In this document: one piece after another, positions 1-9,994 of the stretch
How positions within the stretch are numbered: the first letter of the stretch is position 1
Layout: each line of letters opens with the position of its first letter
NCBI GenBank assembly: GCA_049324435.1
Contig: JBMOOQ010000014.1
Span: forward strand, 1 to 64,000
Direction of reading: 5' to 3'
DNA from: Pseudorhodoplanes sp049324435
Lineage (GTDB): Bacteria > Pseudomonadota > Alphaproteobacteria > Rhizobiales > Xanthobacteraceae
DNA length: 64,000 nt
Notes under the pieces: generated by a model
The model's database searches: none
The model's input: only the letters and a program-made list of their open reading frames with translations
Told to the model about the DNA's origin: nothing
Translations under genes and position numbers: made by a program

Positions 1-157
1 TCGCCGCCATCGGCTTCGTCATCTTGTGCTGGCCGAGAATGGCGCCGACGATCAGAACCGGCGACATACCGCCGATCTGCTCGCAGATGTATTTCCAGGT
101 CCAGCCCTTCTCGCGCTTGATGTCGATAAGCTTCTCGGTGAGGTCGGAACGTTTCAT
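1..157 (-). CDS. cynS: cyanate hydratase (cyanase), N-terminal part
   Basis: Cyanase converts cyanate plus bicarbonate to ammonia and CO2 in the cytosol. The gene is cut by the left window edge; 52 codons are visible. The peptide starts MKRSDLTEKL and continues through IKREKGWTWKYICEQIGG and MSPVLIVGAILGQHKM, which matches the helix-turn-helix-like N-terminal domain of rhizobial cyanases. The catalytic Arg/Glu/Ser region lies outside the window. The start ATG (157-155) follows AAGGAG at a normal distance. It is the last visible gene of the cynA-B-D-S transcript and follows a palindromic repeat that fills the gap after cynD. The neighbouring transporter genes are named for cyanate because of this gene. 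Confidence 0.9.
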   Translation of the reverse strand, partial: MKRSDLTEKLIDIKREKGWTWKYICEQIGGMSPVLIVGAILGQHKMTKPMAA

Positions 158-190
158 GCTGGGTCTCCTTGGATCAGCGTGTTCTTGAGG

Positions 191-318
191 TCTCGTGTCC
201 CGGGCGCAGCGCAGCGTGCAACGTTGCGCTGCAGAACCGGGATCCATGGTCGATGCTTATGCCGTGTCGGTCCCGGTTCTGCGGTGCACCACTTCGTGCT
301 GCACCGCGCCCGGGACAC
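191..318. repeat. palindromic intergenic repeat, copy 1 (overlaps the 3' end of cynD)
   Basis: A nested inverted repeat. Outer arms are GTGTCCCGGGCGC at 195-207 and its exact reverse complement at 306-318; inner arms carry AACCGGGA and TCCCGGTT. It shares the stretch GTCTCGTGTCCCGG plus the following CGCAGCGCAGCG (one mismatch) with a second copy at 13078-13240. It fills the cynD-cynS gap and runs into the last codons of cynD. Confidence 0.8.
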
Positions 319-1180
319 TCACCACCACCGGCTCCGCCGCGCCCGGCCGGATCACCGGCACGTGACGCGGATCGAAGCCCGGATTCTCGCTGACGAACGT
401 CTTGCTGCGTTCGACCAGGAAGTCGATGATGTGGTTGCGGACGGCGTAATAGAGCGGGTGCTTGTGGAAGTCGGTGCGGCTTCTCGCCTTGGGCAGCGGG
501 TTCTCCACGATCTCGGCCAGCACCGCGCCGGGGCCGTTGGTCATCAGCACGATCTTGTCGGCGAGATAGATCGCCTCGTCGACGTCGTGCGTGATCATGA
601 ACACGGTCTGCCCGGTCTCCTGGCAGATGCGGCGCACCTCGTCCTGCAGCGTGCCGCGGGTGAGCGCGTCGAGCGCCGAGAACGGCTCGTCCATGAGCAG
701 GATTTTCGGATCGATCGACAGCGCGCGCGCGATGCCGACGCGCTGCTTCATGCCGCCGGAGAGTTCGGATGGGCGCTTGTGTTCGGATCCGGTGAGGCCG
801 ACGAGGTCGATGAACTTCTGTGCCTGCGCGTGAACCTGCGCCGACGGCCATTTGCGCCATTTCGAGGTGACGGCATAGGCGACGTTGCCCATCACGCTGC
901 GCCAGGGCAGCAGCGAATGGCCCTGGAAGATCACCGCGCGGTCGAGGGAGGGCCCCTCGATCGCCTGGCCGTCGACGATCACCGCGCCGTCCGACGGGGT
1001 GTCGAGGCCGGCCAGGATGTTGAGGACGGTGGTCTTGCCGCATCCGGAATGGCCGATCACGCAGACGAATTCGCCGCGCGCCATGCCGAGCCAGAGATGG
1101 TCGAAGATGGTGGTCGTGCCGCCGGCGGGCGCCGGATAGCGCTTGGCAATGCCTTCGATGGAGATGAAATGGCCGGTCAT
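257..1180 (-). CDS. cynD: cyanate/nitrate-type ABC transporter ATP-binding protein
   Basis: Cytosolic ATPase of a NrtD/CynD-type importer. Walker A GHSGCGKT is at about residues 43-50, the Q-loop near 86, the signature LSGGM at 140-144, Walker B LLMDEP at 161-166 and the switch His near 198. The 307 residues exceed the roughly 260-residue core; the last 20 or so (from about residue 288) are encoded by the palindromic repeat at 191-318, so the C-terminal tail looks acquired from the repeat. The start is 7 bp after the permease stop, with GGAG overlapping that stop. The substrate is inferred from the adjacent cynS; nitrate, sulfonate or taurine transporters have similar ATPases, so cyanate is likely but not proven. 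Confidence 0.85.
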   Translation of the reverse strand: MTGHFISIEGIAKRYPAPAGGTTTIFDHLWLGMARGEFVCVIGHSGCGKTTVLNILAGLDTPSDGAVIVDGQAIEGPSLDRAVIFQGHSLLPWRSVMGNVAYAVTSKWRKWPSAQVHAQAQKFIDLVGLTGSEHKRPSELSGGMKQRVGIARALSIDPKILLMDEPFSALDALTRGTLQDEVRRICQETGQTVFMITHDVDEAIYLADKIVLMTNGPGAVLAEIVENPLPKARSRTDFHKHPLYYAVRNHIIDFLVERSKTFVSENPGFDPRHVPVIRPGAAEPVVVSVPGAVQHEVVHRRTGTDTA

Positions 1181-1187
1181 GGTCGCA

Positions 1188-2027
1188 TCACTCCGGGAAC
1201 GTGACCATGCGCTGGAAATACGCGAGGATCTGGTCGAGGATCATGCCGACGATGCCGATTAGCAGGATCGCGTTTATGACATTCGTGATGTTCAAATTAT
1301 TCCATTCGTTCCAGACGAAGTAGCCAATGCCCGTTCCGCCCACCAGCATCTCGGCCGCGACGATGACAAGCCACGCGATCCCGATCGAGATGCGCATGCC
1401 GGTCAATATCGTCGGTGCCGCGGCGGGAAGGATCACCGTGAAGGCTCTGCGGACCGGCCCCACTTCGAGCGTGCGCGCCACGTTGAGCCACTCCTTGCGC
1501 ACCGCCGACACACCGAACGCGGTATTGAGCAGCATTGGCCATACCGAACAGATGAAGATGACAAAGATCGCCGAGAGCGAAGAGTCCTTGATGGTGTAGA
1601 GCGCAAGCGGCATCCAGGCGAGCGGCGAGATCGGCTTCAAAACCTGGATGAAAGGATCGAGCGCGCGGCTCATCAAAGGCGACATGCCGATCAGGAAGCC
1701 GATCGGGATCGCGACCAGAACCGCGAGGACATAACCCGTCAGAACGCGCGCGAGCGAATAGGCGAGCTGGATGCCGACCCCCTTGTCGTTCGGCCCCTTG
1801 TCGTAAAAGGGCTGGTTGATGTGCTGCCACAGCACCTTTGCGACGTCGAGTGGCCCAGGCATCGCCGACTTGCCTTGCGTGGCCGTCACCCCCATCAGCT
1901 TGGCGTATTCGGGATCCATATTCGCAACCGTCCCGGTGCCGCGGGTGGCCAGATGCCACGCCGCGACAAAAACGGCGAACAGCGCGATCGAAACGATTGC
2001 CGAGCGAAGTGAAAGCGAGCGTGTCAT
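1188..2027 (-). CDS. cynB: cyanate/nitrate-type ABC transporter permease
   Basis: Inner-membrane permease of the NrtB/SsuC type, 279 residues, the usual length. It has an N-terminal membrane anchor (residues 8-27), then several hydrophobic segments. The conserved cytoplasmic loop that docks on the ATPase lies around EWLNVARTLEVGPVRRA, followed by PAAAPTILTGMRISIG. It starts 22 bp after the end of the binding-protein gene and stops 7 bp before the ATPase gene, so the three genes are co-transcribed. The assignment to cyanate rests on cynS in the same operon. Confidence 0.87.
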   Translation of the reverse strand: MTRSLSLRSAIVSIALFAVFVAAWHLATRGTGTVANMDPEYAKLMGVTATQGKSAMPGPLDVAKVLWQHINQPFYDKGPNDKGVGIQLAYSLARVLTGYVLAVLVAIPIGFLIGMSPLMSRALDPFIQVLKPISPLAWMPLALYTIKDSSLSAIFVIFICSVWPMLLNTAFGVSAVRKEWLNVARTLEVGPVRRAFTVILPAAAPTILTGMRISIGIAWLVIVAAEMLVGGTGIGYFVWNEWNNLNITNVINAILLIGIVGMILDQILAYFQRMVTFPE

Positions 2028-2049
2028 GGCTGTCCCGGCCGGTCCGCCA

Positions 2050-3447
2050 TTACGCCGACTTCTTGATCTTGAAGCTCGCGAGATAATCCTCGGGCTTCGC
2101 TGGATCGAAGGTCTTGCCCATCACCACGAACGATTTTGTTGTCGTTGCCGGCGGCGTGAGCCCCACCTCTTTCATCAGCTTGGTGGTGTCGGTAGCGAGG
2201 AACACCTGCTTGGCTATGCCCGCATAGTCGACGTCGCCCTTGATCTGGCCCCAGCGCTTCATCTGGGTCAGGATCCAGACCGCGAAGGATTCCCACGGGA
2301 ACGGATCGAAATCGATGCGGTCGGGCACCTTCTGCACATTGCCGAGCCCGTCGGCGAAGGTGCCGGTCAGCACCTGCTCGACCACCGTCACCGGCTGGTT
2401 GAGGTAGTTCGCCGGCGCGATCGCTTCGGCAATCTGCTTTCGGTTCTCCGGCTTGGTCGCAAATGCTGTCGCATCGATGATCGATTTCAGCAGCGCTGCA
2501 TAGGTGTTCGGCATGCCGGTCACGAATTCCTTCGAGGCTGCGAACGCGCAGCACGGATGCCGGTCCCAGATATTCTTCGACAGGATATGGATGAAGCCAA
2601 CGCCGTCATAGACCGCGCGCTGGTTCACCGGATCGGGCGCCAGGAACCCGTCGATATTGTCGGCACGCAGGTTCGCGACCATTTCCGGCGGCGGCACCGC
2701 GCGGATCTGGATGTCCTGATCCGGATCGAGGCCGTGCTCGGCGACGTAATAGCGCAACAGGTAATTGTGCATCGAATAGTCGAACGGCACCGCGAACTTC
2801 ATTCCTTTCCAGGACTTCGGATCGCGCTTGTCCTTGTGCTTCATCGCCAGGGTAATGGCCTGGCCGTTGATGTTCTCGACGGCGGGCATGGTGTAGGGAA
2901 TGGCGTTCGATCCCGCGCCCATGGTGATGGCGAGCGGCATCGGCGACAGCATGTGCGCGGCGTCGTATTCCTTGTTGATGGTCTTGTCGCGGATCACGGC
3001 CCAGCCCGCGGTCTTGATCACTTCGACATTCAGTCCGTGCTTCGAATAGAAGCCCATCGGATGCGCCATGATGATCGGCGTGGCGCAGGTGATCGGGATG
3101 AAGCCGACCTTGAGGTCCTTCTTTTCCAGCGGCGCACCCTGACCGAACACCTCGGTTGCGGTCGACAGCGGGAAGAATTGCGAGATCGCGGCAAGGGCAG
3201 TCGAAGCCCCCACCGATTTCAGGAAGGCGCGGCGGGCGACGTCCTTGGGAAACATCGCGCGCATGACGGCGGACGCGACCACGCCTTCGTAAAGCTTCTC
3301 CTCGCTCTCGGGCGCGTCGACCGGCGCGCATTGCAGCTGCCGGACGGCATCCCGCTCGTGCTCGGCCTGGCTGACATGGCGGCCGCAGGAGCAGCCGGAC
3401 GAATGCAGCATGCGCTTCGGATCGAACGGGTTGTCGAAGGTGGACAT
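2050..3447 (-). CDS. cynA: Tat-exported CmpA/NrtA/CynA-family substrate-binding protein
   Basis: Periplasmic binding protein of the cyanate/nitrate importer, 465 residues. The signal is of Tat type: RRAFLK at residues 72-77, then a hydrophobic stretch (SVGASTALAAISQFF), preceded by a long 71-residue N-region with a CSCGRH motif. The mature part begins near DLKVGFIPITCATPII, typical of the NrtA/CmpA fold. ATG at 3447 was chosen because it follows GGGGAGAAG; an in-frame upstream extension to 3513 would run towards the promoter and has no ribosome site. It is the first gene of the cyn operon, transcribed from the sigma-54 promoter at 3523-3538. Confidence 0.87.
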   Translation of the reverse strand: MSTFDNPFDPKRMLHSSGCSCGRHVSQAEHERDAVRQLQCAPVDAPESEEKLYEGVVASAVMRAMFPKDVARRAFLKSVGASTALAAISQFFPLSTATEVFGQGAPLEKKDLKVGFIPITCATPIIMAHPMGFYSKHGLNVEVIKTAGWAVIRDKTINKEYDAAHMLSPMPLAITMGAGSNAIPYTMPAVENINGQAITLAMKHKDKRDPKSWKGMKFAVPFDYSMHNYLLRYYVAEHGLDPDQDIQIRAVPPPEMVANLRADNIDGFLAPDPVNQRAVYDGVGFIHILSKNIWDRHPCCAFAASKEFVTGMPNTYAALLKSIIDATAFATKPENRKQIAEAIAPANYLNQPVTVVEQVLTGTFADGLGNVQKVPDRIDFDPFPWESFAVWILTQMKRWGQIKGDVDYAGIAKQVFLATDTTKLMKEVGLTPPATTTKSFVVMGKTFDPAKPEDYLASFKIKKSA

Positions 3448-3522
3448 CGAACTTCTCCCCTCTGGAGCCTGCAGGCCGGTGCGCGCTCTGGACAGCGCGG
3501 CACCGGCAGTCAAAGGGGGCAG

Positions 3523-3538
3523 AGCAAAGTCAGTGCCA
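3523..3538 (-). promoter_or_regulatory. sigma-54 (-24/-12) promoter of the cyn operon
   Basis: Read on the minus strand the sequence is TGGCAC TGACT TTGCT. It agrees with the RpoN consensus TGGCAC-N5-TTGC(A/T) at every defined position, with GG and GC at the exact spacing. The predicted transcript start is near 3512, giving a leader of about 65 nt before cynA. A divergent sigma-54 activator gene begins 130 bp away. Confidence 0.85.
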
Positions 3539-3613
3539 GACGCGAGGCTGCCTGCGGGCGATCTGACGCAGACGCAAATAGCTCAATGAAAACGGGATCG
3601 GCCTCTTACGACT

Positions 3614-3639
3614 TTTCGTGATCTACGAAATTTAGTAGA
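3614..3639. promoter_or_regulatory. candidate upstream activator sequence for the cyn promoter
   Basis: Two overlapping dyads: TTTCGT-N5-ACGAAA (3614-3630) and TCTAC-N8-GTAGA (3622-3639). They lie about 100-125 bp upstream of the predicted cyn start and 30-55 bp before the activator gene. That is where an enhancer-binding protein would bind both to activate cyn and to control itself. Confidence 0.5.
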
Positions 3640-3668
3640 CATCGGCCGCCGGGCACTCTGGTGCCACC

Positions 3669-5594
<1,926 letters not shown>

Positions 5595-5662
5595 CGTGCT
5601 AACGTCACACCCGTGAATCCTGCGCAGAGCAGGATCGGCTGGGATTTGACCGGAAGCGCAGC

Positions 5663-6979
5663 ATGAGTTCGGAAGTCATCATCGGCGAAAAGCGGCTTGA
5701 GCCCCACCGGCTGCGCGCGTCCATCCTGCGCGAAGTGCATGCGCGCCCATTCCGGGCACTGGCAACCCCGTCCCGCGTGCTGCATTTCGGCTTCGACACC
5801 GCGGGGGATCGCGCGCATGAGGACCGCAAGGCTTTGACAGAATTGTGCGTCCGGCGCGGCGTCACGCCACCGCGGCCGTCCGACAAGCATTTTCACGTCA
5901 CATTCGCTGGCACCGGACTGCGCTGGGAGCAGCATTCCGAATTCACGACCTACACGATCGAACTCCCTGCCGAACCCGAAAGCGCGCCGTTTCATCCCTC
6001 GGCCGCAACGCTCGCGACACCGATGACACTGGTGCCGCAGCCGGGTCCGCTGCTCGTGGCCATCGACCTGCATCTGATGAAGGACCGCCCCGATCATCTT
6101 GCGGTTGAGCGGCATTTCAACCGGCCGAGCCTTGCGGTCGCGGAAAATTCCGACGGCACCGCGCTCTACGCGACCGACTTCCATGCCGATCCGGAGGGCT
6201 TCGTTCGCATCCTCGTGCTCGACCGCGGGCTCGGCGACGAACGCGCCGGCGCACTGGTGCAGCGGCTGCTCGAACTGGAGACCTATCGCACGCTCGCATT
6301 GCTGGGCCTGCCCAAGGCGCAGGAGCTTGCGCCCTCCATCAATAAAATCGAGCGGCGGCTCGCCGAACTCACCGGCGAGCTGCAGAAAGCCTCATCGCTC
6401 GCCGACAACAACCGGCTGCTCGATGAACTGACCGCACTCGCGGCAGAGCTGGAGGCCGGCGCAGCCGGCAGCCTGTTCCGGTTCGGCGCAAGCCGCGCCT
6501 ATGACGACATCGTGCAGACCCGGCTGCGCATCATCGGCGAGCGCAAGGTCGGCGGTCTGCCGACATGGTCGTCGTTCCTCGCCCGCCGCATGGCGCCGGC
6601 GATCCGCACCTGCATCGCGACCGAAGAGCGGCAGGCCAACCTCTCCCGCAAGCTCGCCCGCGCCGCGCAGCTTCTGCGCACGCGGGTCGATGTCGAGGTC
6701 GAGCAGCAGAACCGCGACCTGTTGCGCTCGATGAATGCGCGCACGCGCATGCAATTGCGTTTGCAGGCGACGGTCGAAGGCCTCTCGGTCGCGGCGATCA
6801 GCTATTATGTGGTCGGCCTGTTCGGATACATGGTCAAGGGCGCGCACGATGCCGGCTGGCCGGTCGATCCGTCGCTTGCGACCGCCGCGTTTGTTCCGGT
6901 CGCCGTTCTGCTGATCTGGTGGATCGTGCGCCGTATCCGCAACCGCCACATCGGCACCGAGCACGAACACGAAGTGTAG
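5663..6979 (+). CDS. DUF3422 family membrane-anchored protein
   Basis: 438 residues, matching the full-length DUF3422 family by its start (HRLRASILREVHARPFRAL) and the internal FHVTFAGTGLRWEQHSEFTTY block. The large N-terminal part is soluble; a helical, charged region follows (about 215-360), and two hydrophobic segments lie near residues 373-395 and 406-426, so the protein is anchored by its C-terminus. Function is unknown. It follows the sigma-54 activator by 68 bp in the same direction but has no obvious link to cyanate. Confidence 0.85.
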   Translation: MSSEVIIGEKRLEPHRLRASILREVHARPFRALATPSRVLHFGFDTAGDRAHEDRKALTELCVRRGVTPPRPSDKHFHVTFAGTGLRWEQHSEFTTYTIELPAEPESAPFHPSAATLATPMTLVPQPGPLLVAIDLHLMKDRPDHLAVERHFNRPSLAVAENSDGTALYATDFHADPEGFVRILVLDRGLGDERAGALVQRLLELETYRTLALLGLPKAQELAPSINKIERRLAELTGELQKASSLADNNRLLDELTALAAELEAGAAGSLFRFGASRAYDDIVQTRLRIIGERKVGGLPTWSSFLARRMAPAIRTCIATEERQANLSRKLARAAQLLRTRVDVEVEQQNRDLLRSMNARTRMQLRLQATVEGLSVAAISYYVVGLFGYMVKGAHDAGWPVDPSLATAAFVPVAVLLIWWIVRRIRNRHIGTEHEHEV

Positions 6980-6992
6980 CACAATATCCGCT

Positions 6993-7057
6993 CGTACCCG
7001 CGAAGGCGGGGACCCGGCACATGACTCTGGCTTCCCGCTTTCGCCGGAATGAGCGGA
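6993..7057. repeat. REP-like intergenic palindrome
   Basis: CCCGC-GAAG-GCGGG hairpin (6997-7010) followed after a short spacer by TTCCCGCTTTCGCCGGAATGA. This two-part element is of a type common between convergent genes in Bradyrhizobiaceae-like genomes. It lies between the DUF3422 gene and a convergent gene and may act as a terminator. Confidence 0.6.
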
Positions 7058-7063
7058 GTTAGC

Positions 7064-7678
7064 TCACATCGGCGGAGTCAGCCCGTCCTTGCCGACATTG
7101 ATGCGCGCGGCGGTGAAGGTCCCGTCCGGCTGCGGGACCGCCGCAACGATGAAGATTTTCGCGCCCGGCTTCAGATCGGCCACGCTGCCGGGCACATAGG
7201 TGACCACCGGCGCGTCCTTCGGCACCACGATCTTCTTCTCGCCGTCCTTGTACTTGACCATGATGGTCTGACCGTCGACTCCCGCCACCGTCTCCTGCAC
7301 CGTCGCATTGGTCATCATGCTCTGCGGCTGGTTGTCCCAGGGAAAATGTCCCTCGGCGACACCGCGCAAGGCTTCCGGAAACACGTGGACATGAATCGCG
7401 CGCTGGGTTCCGTCCGGCTGCGGGATCGACGACACGCCGATATAGGAATTCGGCTTGATGTCCTCGACCTTGAACGGCACCACGCCCGACACGCCGACAT
7501 TATCCGCAAGCTTGATCCTGATGTCGCTGCCGCCGCGCGGCTTCACCGTCATCATCGAGCCATCGAGTGACACGATCTCGCCGCGCACACGGACCGGCTT
7601 GTCCTGCGCGAAGGCGCTGCCGGCGATGGTCGCGATTACGGCTGCGGCTGCGACGGACGATCTGAGGCAAGCGATCAT
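7064..7678 (-). CDS. exported hypothetical protein (DUF5666-like repeats)
   Basis: 204 residues with a clear signal peptide (hydrophobic residues 7-20, cleavage after GSAFA). The mature part has two similar beta-rich units: RVRGEIVSLDGSMMTVKP with DIKPNSYIGVSSIPQPDGT, and later VAGVDGQTIMVKYKDGEKK with DLKPGAKIFIVAAVPQPDGT. This is the pattern of OB-like DUF5666 domains. It is probably periplasmic; function unknown. It is transcribed alone, convergent with the DUF3422 gene, and starts about 160 bp from the end of the next gene on the same strand. Confidence 0.75.
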   Translation of the reverse strand: MIACLRSSVAAAAVIATIAGSAFAQDKPVRVRGEIVSLDGSMMTVKPRGGSDIRIKLADNVGVSGVVPFKVEDIKPNSYIGVSSIPQPDGTQRAIHVHVFPEALRGVAEGHFPWDNQPQSMMTNATVQETVAGVDGQTIMVKYKDGEKKIVVPKDAPVVTYVPGSVADLKPGAKIFIVAAVPQPDGTFTAARINVGKDGLTPPM

Positions 7679-7791
7679 AGTAACCTCCCAACCGCGGCTG
7701 ACGGCTATCGTTTACCGCATGCGGAGACGAACACCGCGGCAAGCGGGACTATTCCGACTGAGCTGTGCTGCGTCGGCTCGCTCCGCTTCAA

Positions 7792-7809
7792 CTCCCCCTT
7801 TCAGGGGAG
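7792..7809. terminator. weak hairpin in the intergenic gap
   Basis: CTCCCC-N6-GGGGAG dyad between the SDR gene and the exported-protein gene. There is no good T-run, so its role as terminator of the leftward hpa transcript is only suggested. Confidence 0.35.
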
Positions 7810-7840
7810 GAGGGAGCGCGAACAGCGTGCCAGTAAACCC

Positions 7841-8626
7841 TCAATAGAATCCGGGTGTCGATCCGCCATCCACCGGAATGGCCGCTCCCTGGATATGGCG
7901 CCCCTTGCTGCTGCACAGGAACACCGCAAGCGCCGCAATATCGGCGGGCTCACCCATCCGCTGGATACCGTCGCGGGCTATCGCCTCGACGCGGATCTCG
8001 TCCATCGTCTTGCCGGCGGCGCTCGCCCGCTGCGCAAAAAGGTCCTGCACGCGGTCGGTCTCGGTGAGACCCGGATGGATGATGTTGACGTTCACCCCGT
8101 CCTTCATGCCGAGCTTCGACAGCGCCTTGGAGAAATTCGCCATCGCCGCATTGCAGGAGGAGCCGATGGTAAAGTCGGCACCCGGCGTGCGCGCGGCTCC
8201 GCCGCCGATATTGACGATCGACCCCTGCGCGTCCTTCAGCATCGGCCAGAACAACCGCGACAACCGCACGCAACCGAAGAATTTCAGCGCGAAGCCGTCC
8301 TGCCAGGCGTCGTCGGAAAGTTCGAGAAAATTGCCGGCCCGCGTCGCGCCTGCATTGTTCACCAGCACGTCGCAGCGGCCGAGCCCCTTCTTCACCAGCG
8401 CATGCAGCTTCTGACAATCTTCGAGCCTGCGCAGGTCGAGTGCGGCGGTGACGGCCTTGGGCCCGCCGGTCGCGGCGATCGCCTCTGCGGCCGCTGCAAG
8501 GTTGTGCTCCGACGTCGCGGCGATCACGGTCTGCGCGCCCTCGCGGGCGAAGGCTTCGGCAATGCCACGCCCGATCCCGCGGCTGCCGCCGGTCACGACC
8601 ACGACCTTGTTGCTGAATTCACCCAT
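7841..8626 (-). CDS. short-chain dehydrogenase/reductase without a canonical YxxxK
   Basis: 261 residues with an SDR Rossmann start VVVVTGGSRGIGRG and the NNAG-type motif VLVNNAGATRAG. Oddity: where the catalytic Tyr-x-x-x-Lys is expected the sequence reads FTIGSSCNAAMANFSKAL, so neither Tyr nor Lys is in place. The enzyme may use another mechanism or only bind its ligand. It is the last gene of the leftward hpa transcript and overlaps hpaR by 8 bp, so a role linked to aromatic acid breakdown is plausible, but no hpa step needs a classical SDR. Confidence 0.8.
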   Translation of the reverse strand: MGEFSNKVVVVTGGSRGIGRGIAEAFAREGAQTVIAATSEHNLAAAAEAIAATGGPKAVTAALDLRRLEDCQKLHALVKKGLGRCDVLVNNAGATRAGNFLELSDDAWQDGFALKFFGCVRLSRLFWPMLKDAQGSIVNIGGGAARTPGADFTIGSSCNAAMANFSKALSKLGMKDGVNVNIIHPGLTETDRVQDLFAQRASAAGKTMDEIRVEAIARDGIQRMGEPADIAALAVFLCSSKGRHIQGAAIPVDGGSTPGFY

Positions 8627-9140
8627 GGCCTGACCTCGCCTTGCCGCGCCGCACTGCGGGTCGCGTCCGCGCGGCGGCCGACTTCAGCTTAGGCTGCGGC
8701 CGCGGCTTGTCGAGAATGCCGATGATCTCATCGAGCTGTTCGTAGATCTGCTCCATCCGCCGCGGCCCGATCTCCTGTGCAAGCTGCGCATAGATCGCTT
8801 CCGATTGCGGCGCGACCGTCTCGAACAGCCGCCGCCCCTTCGCGGTCAGCGACACGCTGACGCGCCGCTGGTCCTCCGGATGGGCCCGTCGGGCAACGAA
8901 GCCTTCGGCTTCGAGATTGGGCAGAATGCGCGACAGGCTCGCCGTGTGCAAACAGCAGGCGCGGCCGAGCGCCGCGATGTCCATCGCCTCGACCTCGTTC
9001 AGCGCGCGGATAATCCGCCATTGCTGGTCGGTCAGACCATTCGCATTGAGATGCGGACGAAACCGCTGCATCACCGCTTCCCGCGCCAGCATCAGCTGCA
9101 TCGGCAGCGAGCGCTGAAACGGGCGCATGCGCGCGGTCAT
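8619..9140 (-). CDS. hpaR: MarR-family regulator of homoprotocatechuate breakdown
   Basis: 173 residues, a winged-helix MarR protein. The block LTDQQWRIIRALNEVEAMDIAAL followed by LSRILPNLEAEGFVARR is characteristic of HpaR, the repressor of 4-hydroxyphenylacetate/homoprotocatechuate meta-cleavage genes. The start at 9140 overlaps the hpaG stop as ATGA, which indicates coupled translation. A basic C-terminal tail (AAARTRPAVRRGKARSG) extends past the usual end. Its likely operator is the TTAACATGTTAA palindrome at 11013-11024 between the two arms of the cluster; the release ligand in relatives is an aromatic acid such as homoprotocatechuate. Confidence 0.85.
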   Translation of the reverse strand: MTARMRPFQRSLPMQLMLAREAVMQRFRPHLNANGLTDQQWRIIRALNEVEAMDIAALGRACCLHTASLSRILPNLEAEGFVARRAHPEDQRRVSVSLTAKGRRLFETVAPQSEAIYAQLAQEIGPRRMEQIYEQLDEIIGILDKPRPQPKLKSAAARTRPAVRRGKARSGHG

Positions 9141-9994
9141 AGCCCGTCCTCGACGGAGTTCCGCAGCGTGCCGATCTCCGGCACCGTCACCTCGACCACA
9201 TCGCCCGGCTTTAGCCATTTCGGCGGGTCGAACCGTGCACCCGCGCCGGTCGGCGTGCCGGTCACGATCATGTCGCCCGGCTTCAGCGTGGTGAAGATCG
9301 TGATGTACGAGAGCAGATAATCGAAATCGAAGATCAGGTTCGCCGTGGTGTCGTCCTGCCGCACCTCGCCGTTCACCGTTGTCGTCAGATGCAGCGGCTT
9401 GCCGTATTCGATCTCGTCGGCGGTCACCATCCACGGACCGATCGAGCCGGAGCGGTCGAAATTCTTGCCCTGCGTGACATTGAACTTGGCGTGCCGCAAC
9501 CAGTCGCGGATCGTGCCTTCGTTGCAGAGCGTGTAGCCGGCGATGTGGTCCTTCGCCTGCCCGGGCTTGATGCGGTGGCCTTCCTTACCGATGACCAGCA
9601 CGATCTCGCCCTCGTAATCGAGCTGCTCGGATTCCGGTGGGCGGATCAGCGGCGCGCCGTGGCCGACGAACGAGCCGGGCGTGCGGAAGAACATGCTCGG
9701 ATATTTCGGCGCCTCCGAGTTGTCCTTGTATTCCTCGTTGCGGTTTCCGTAGTTCACGCCGATGCAGAGGATCTTCTCCGGCCCGACGACCGGCGGCAGC
9801 AATTCGACATCGGCGAGCGGAAAGTCCGGCCGCACATCCGTCGTTGCCGCCCGCACCTGATCGAGCGCGCCGGCACGCAGCACCTCCAGCACCGAGTGAA
9901 AGCGCGGCAGCCGTGGCCGCACATCGATCACGCCGCCATTCGTGACAACGCCAAAGCCCGGCTTGCCGTGATGATTGAAGCTGACGAGTTTCAT
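9137..9994 (-). CDS. hpaG: fumarylacetoacetate hydrolase-family isomerase/decarboxylase
   Basis: 285 residues of the FAH fold. Motifs are KILCIGVNYGNRNEEYKD, QLDYEGEIVLVIGKEG (metal-binding Glu residues) and MIVTGTPTGAGARFDPPKWLKPGD. In the hpa pathway this family decarboxylates 5-oxopent-3-ene-1,2,5-tricarboxylate and isomerises 2-hydroxyhepta-2,4-diene-1,7-dioate. Only one FAH gene is present here, at single-domain length, whereas enterobacterial HpaG is a two-domain protein. It overlaps the DapA-like gene upstream and hpaR downstream, each by an ATGA. Function is inferred from family and cluster. Confidence 0.82.
   Translation of the reverse strand: MKLVSFNHHGKPGFGVVTNGGVIDVRPRLPRFHSVLEVLRAGALDQVRAATTDVRPDFPLADVELLPPVVGPEKILCIGVNYGNRNEEYKDNSEAPKYPSMFFRTPGSFVGHGAPLIRPPESEQLDYEGEIVLVIGKEGHRIKPGQAKDHIAGYTLCNEGTIRDWLRHAKFNVTQGKNFDRSGSIGPWMVTADEIEYGKPLHLTTTVNGEVRQDDTTANLIFDFDYLLSYITIFTTLKPGDMIVTGTPTGAGARFDPPKWLKPGDVVEVTVPEIGTLRNSVEDGL

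Noticed and set aside
3541..3613. A second promoter for cyn in the divergent gap
   Set aside because: No -35/-10 pair with acceptable spacing was found on the minus strand; the -24/-12 site is sufficient.
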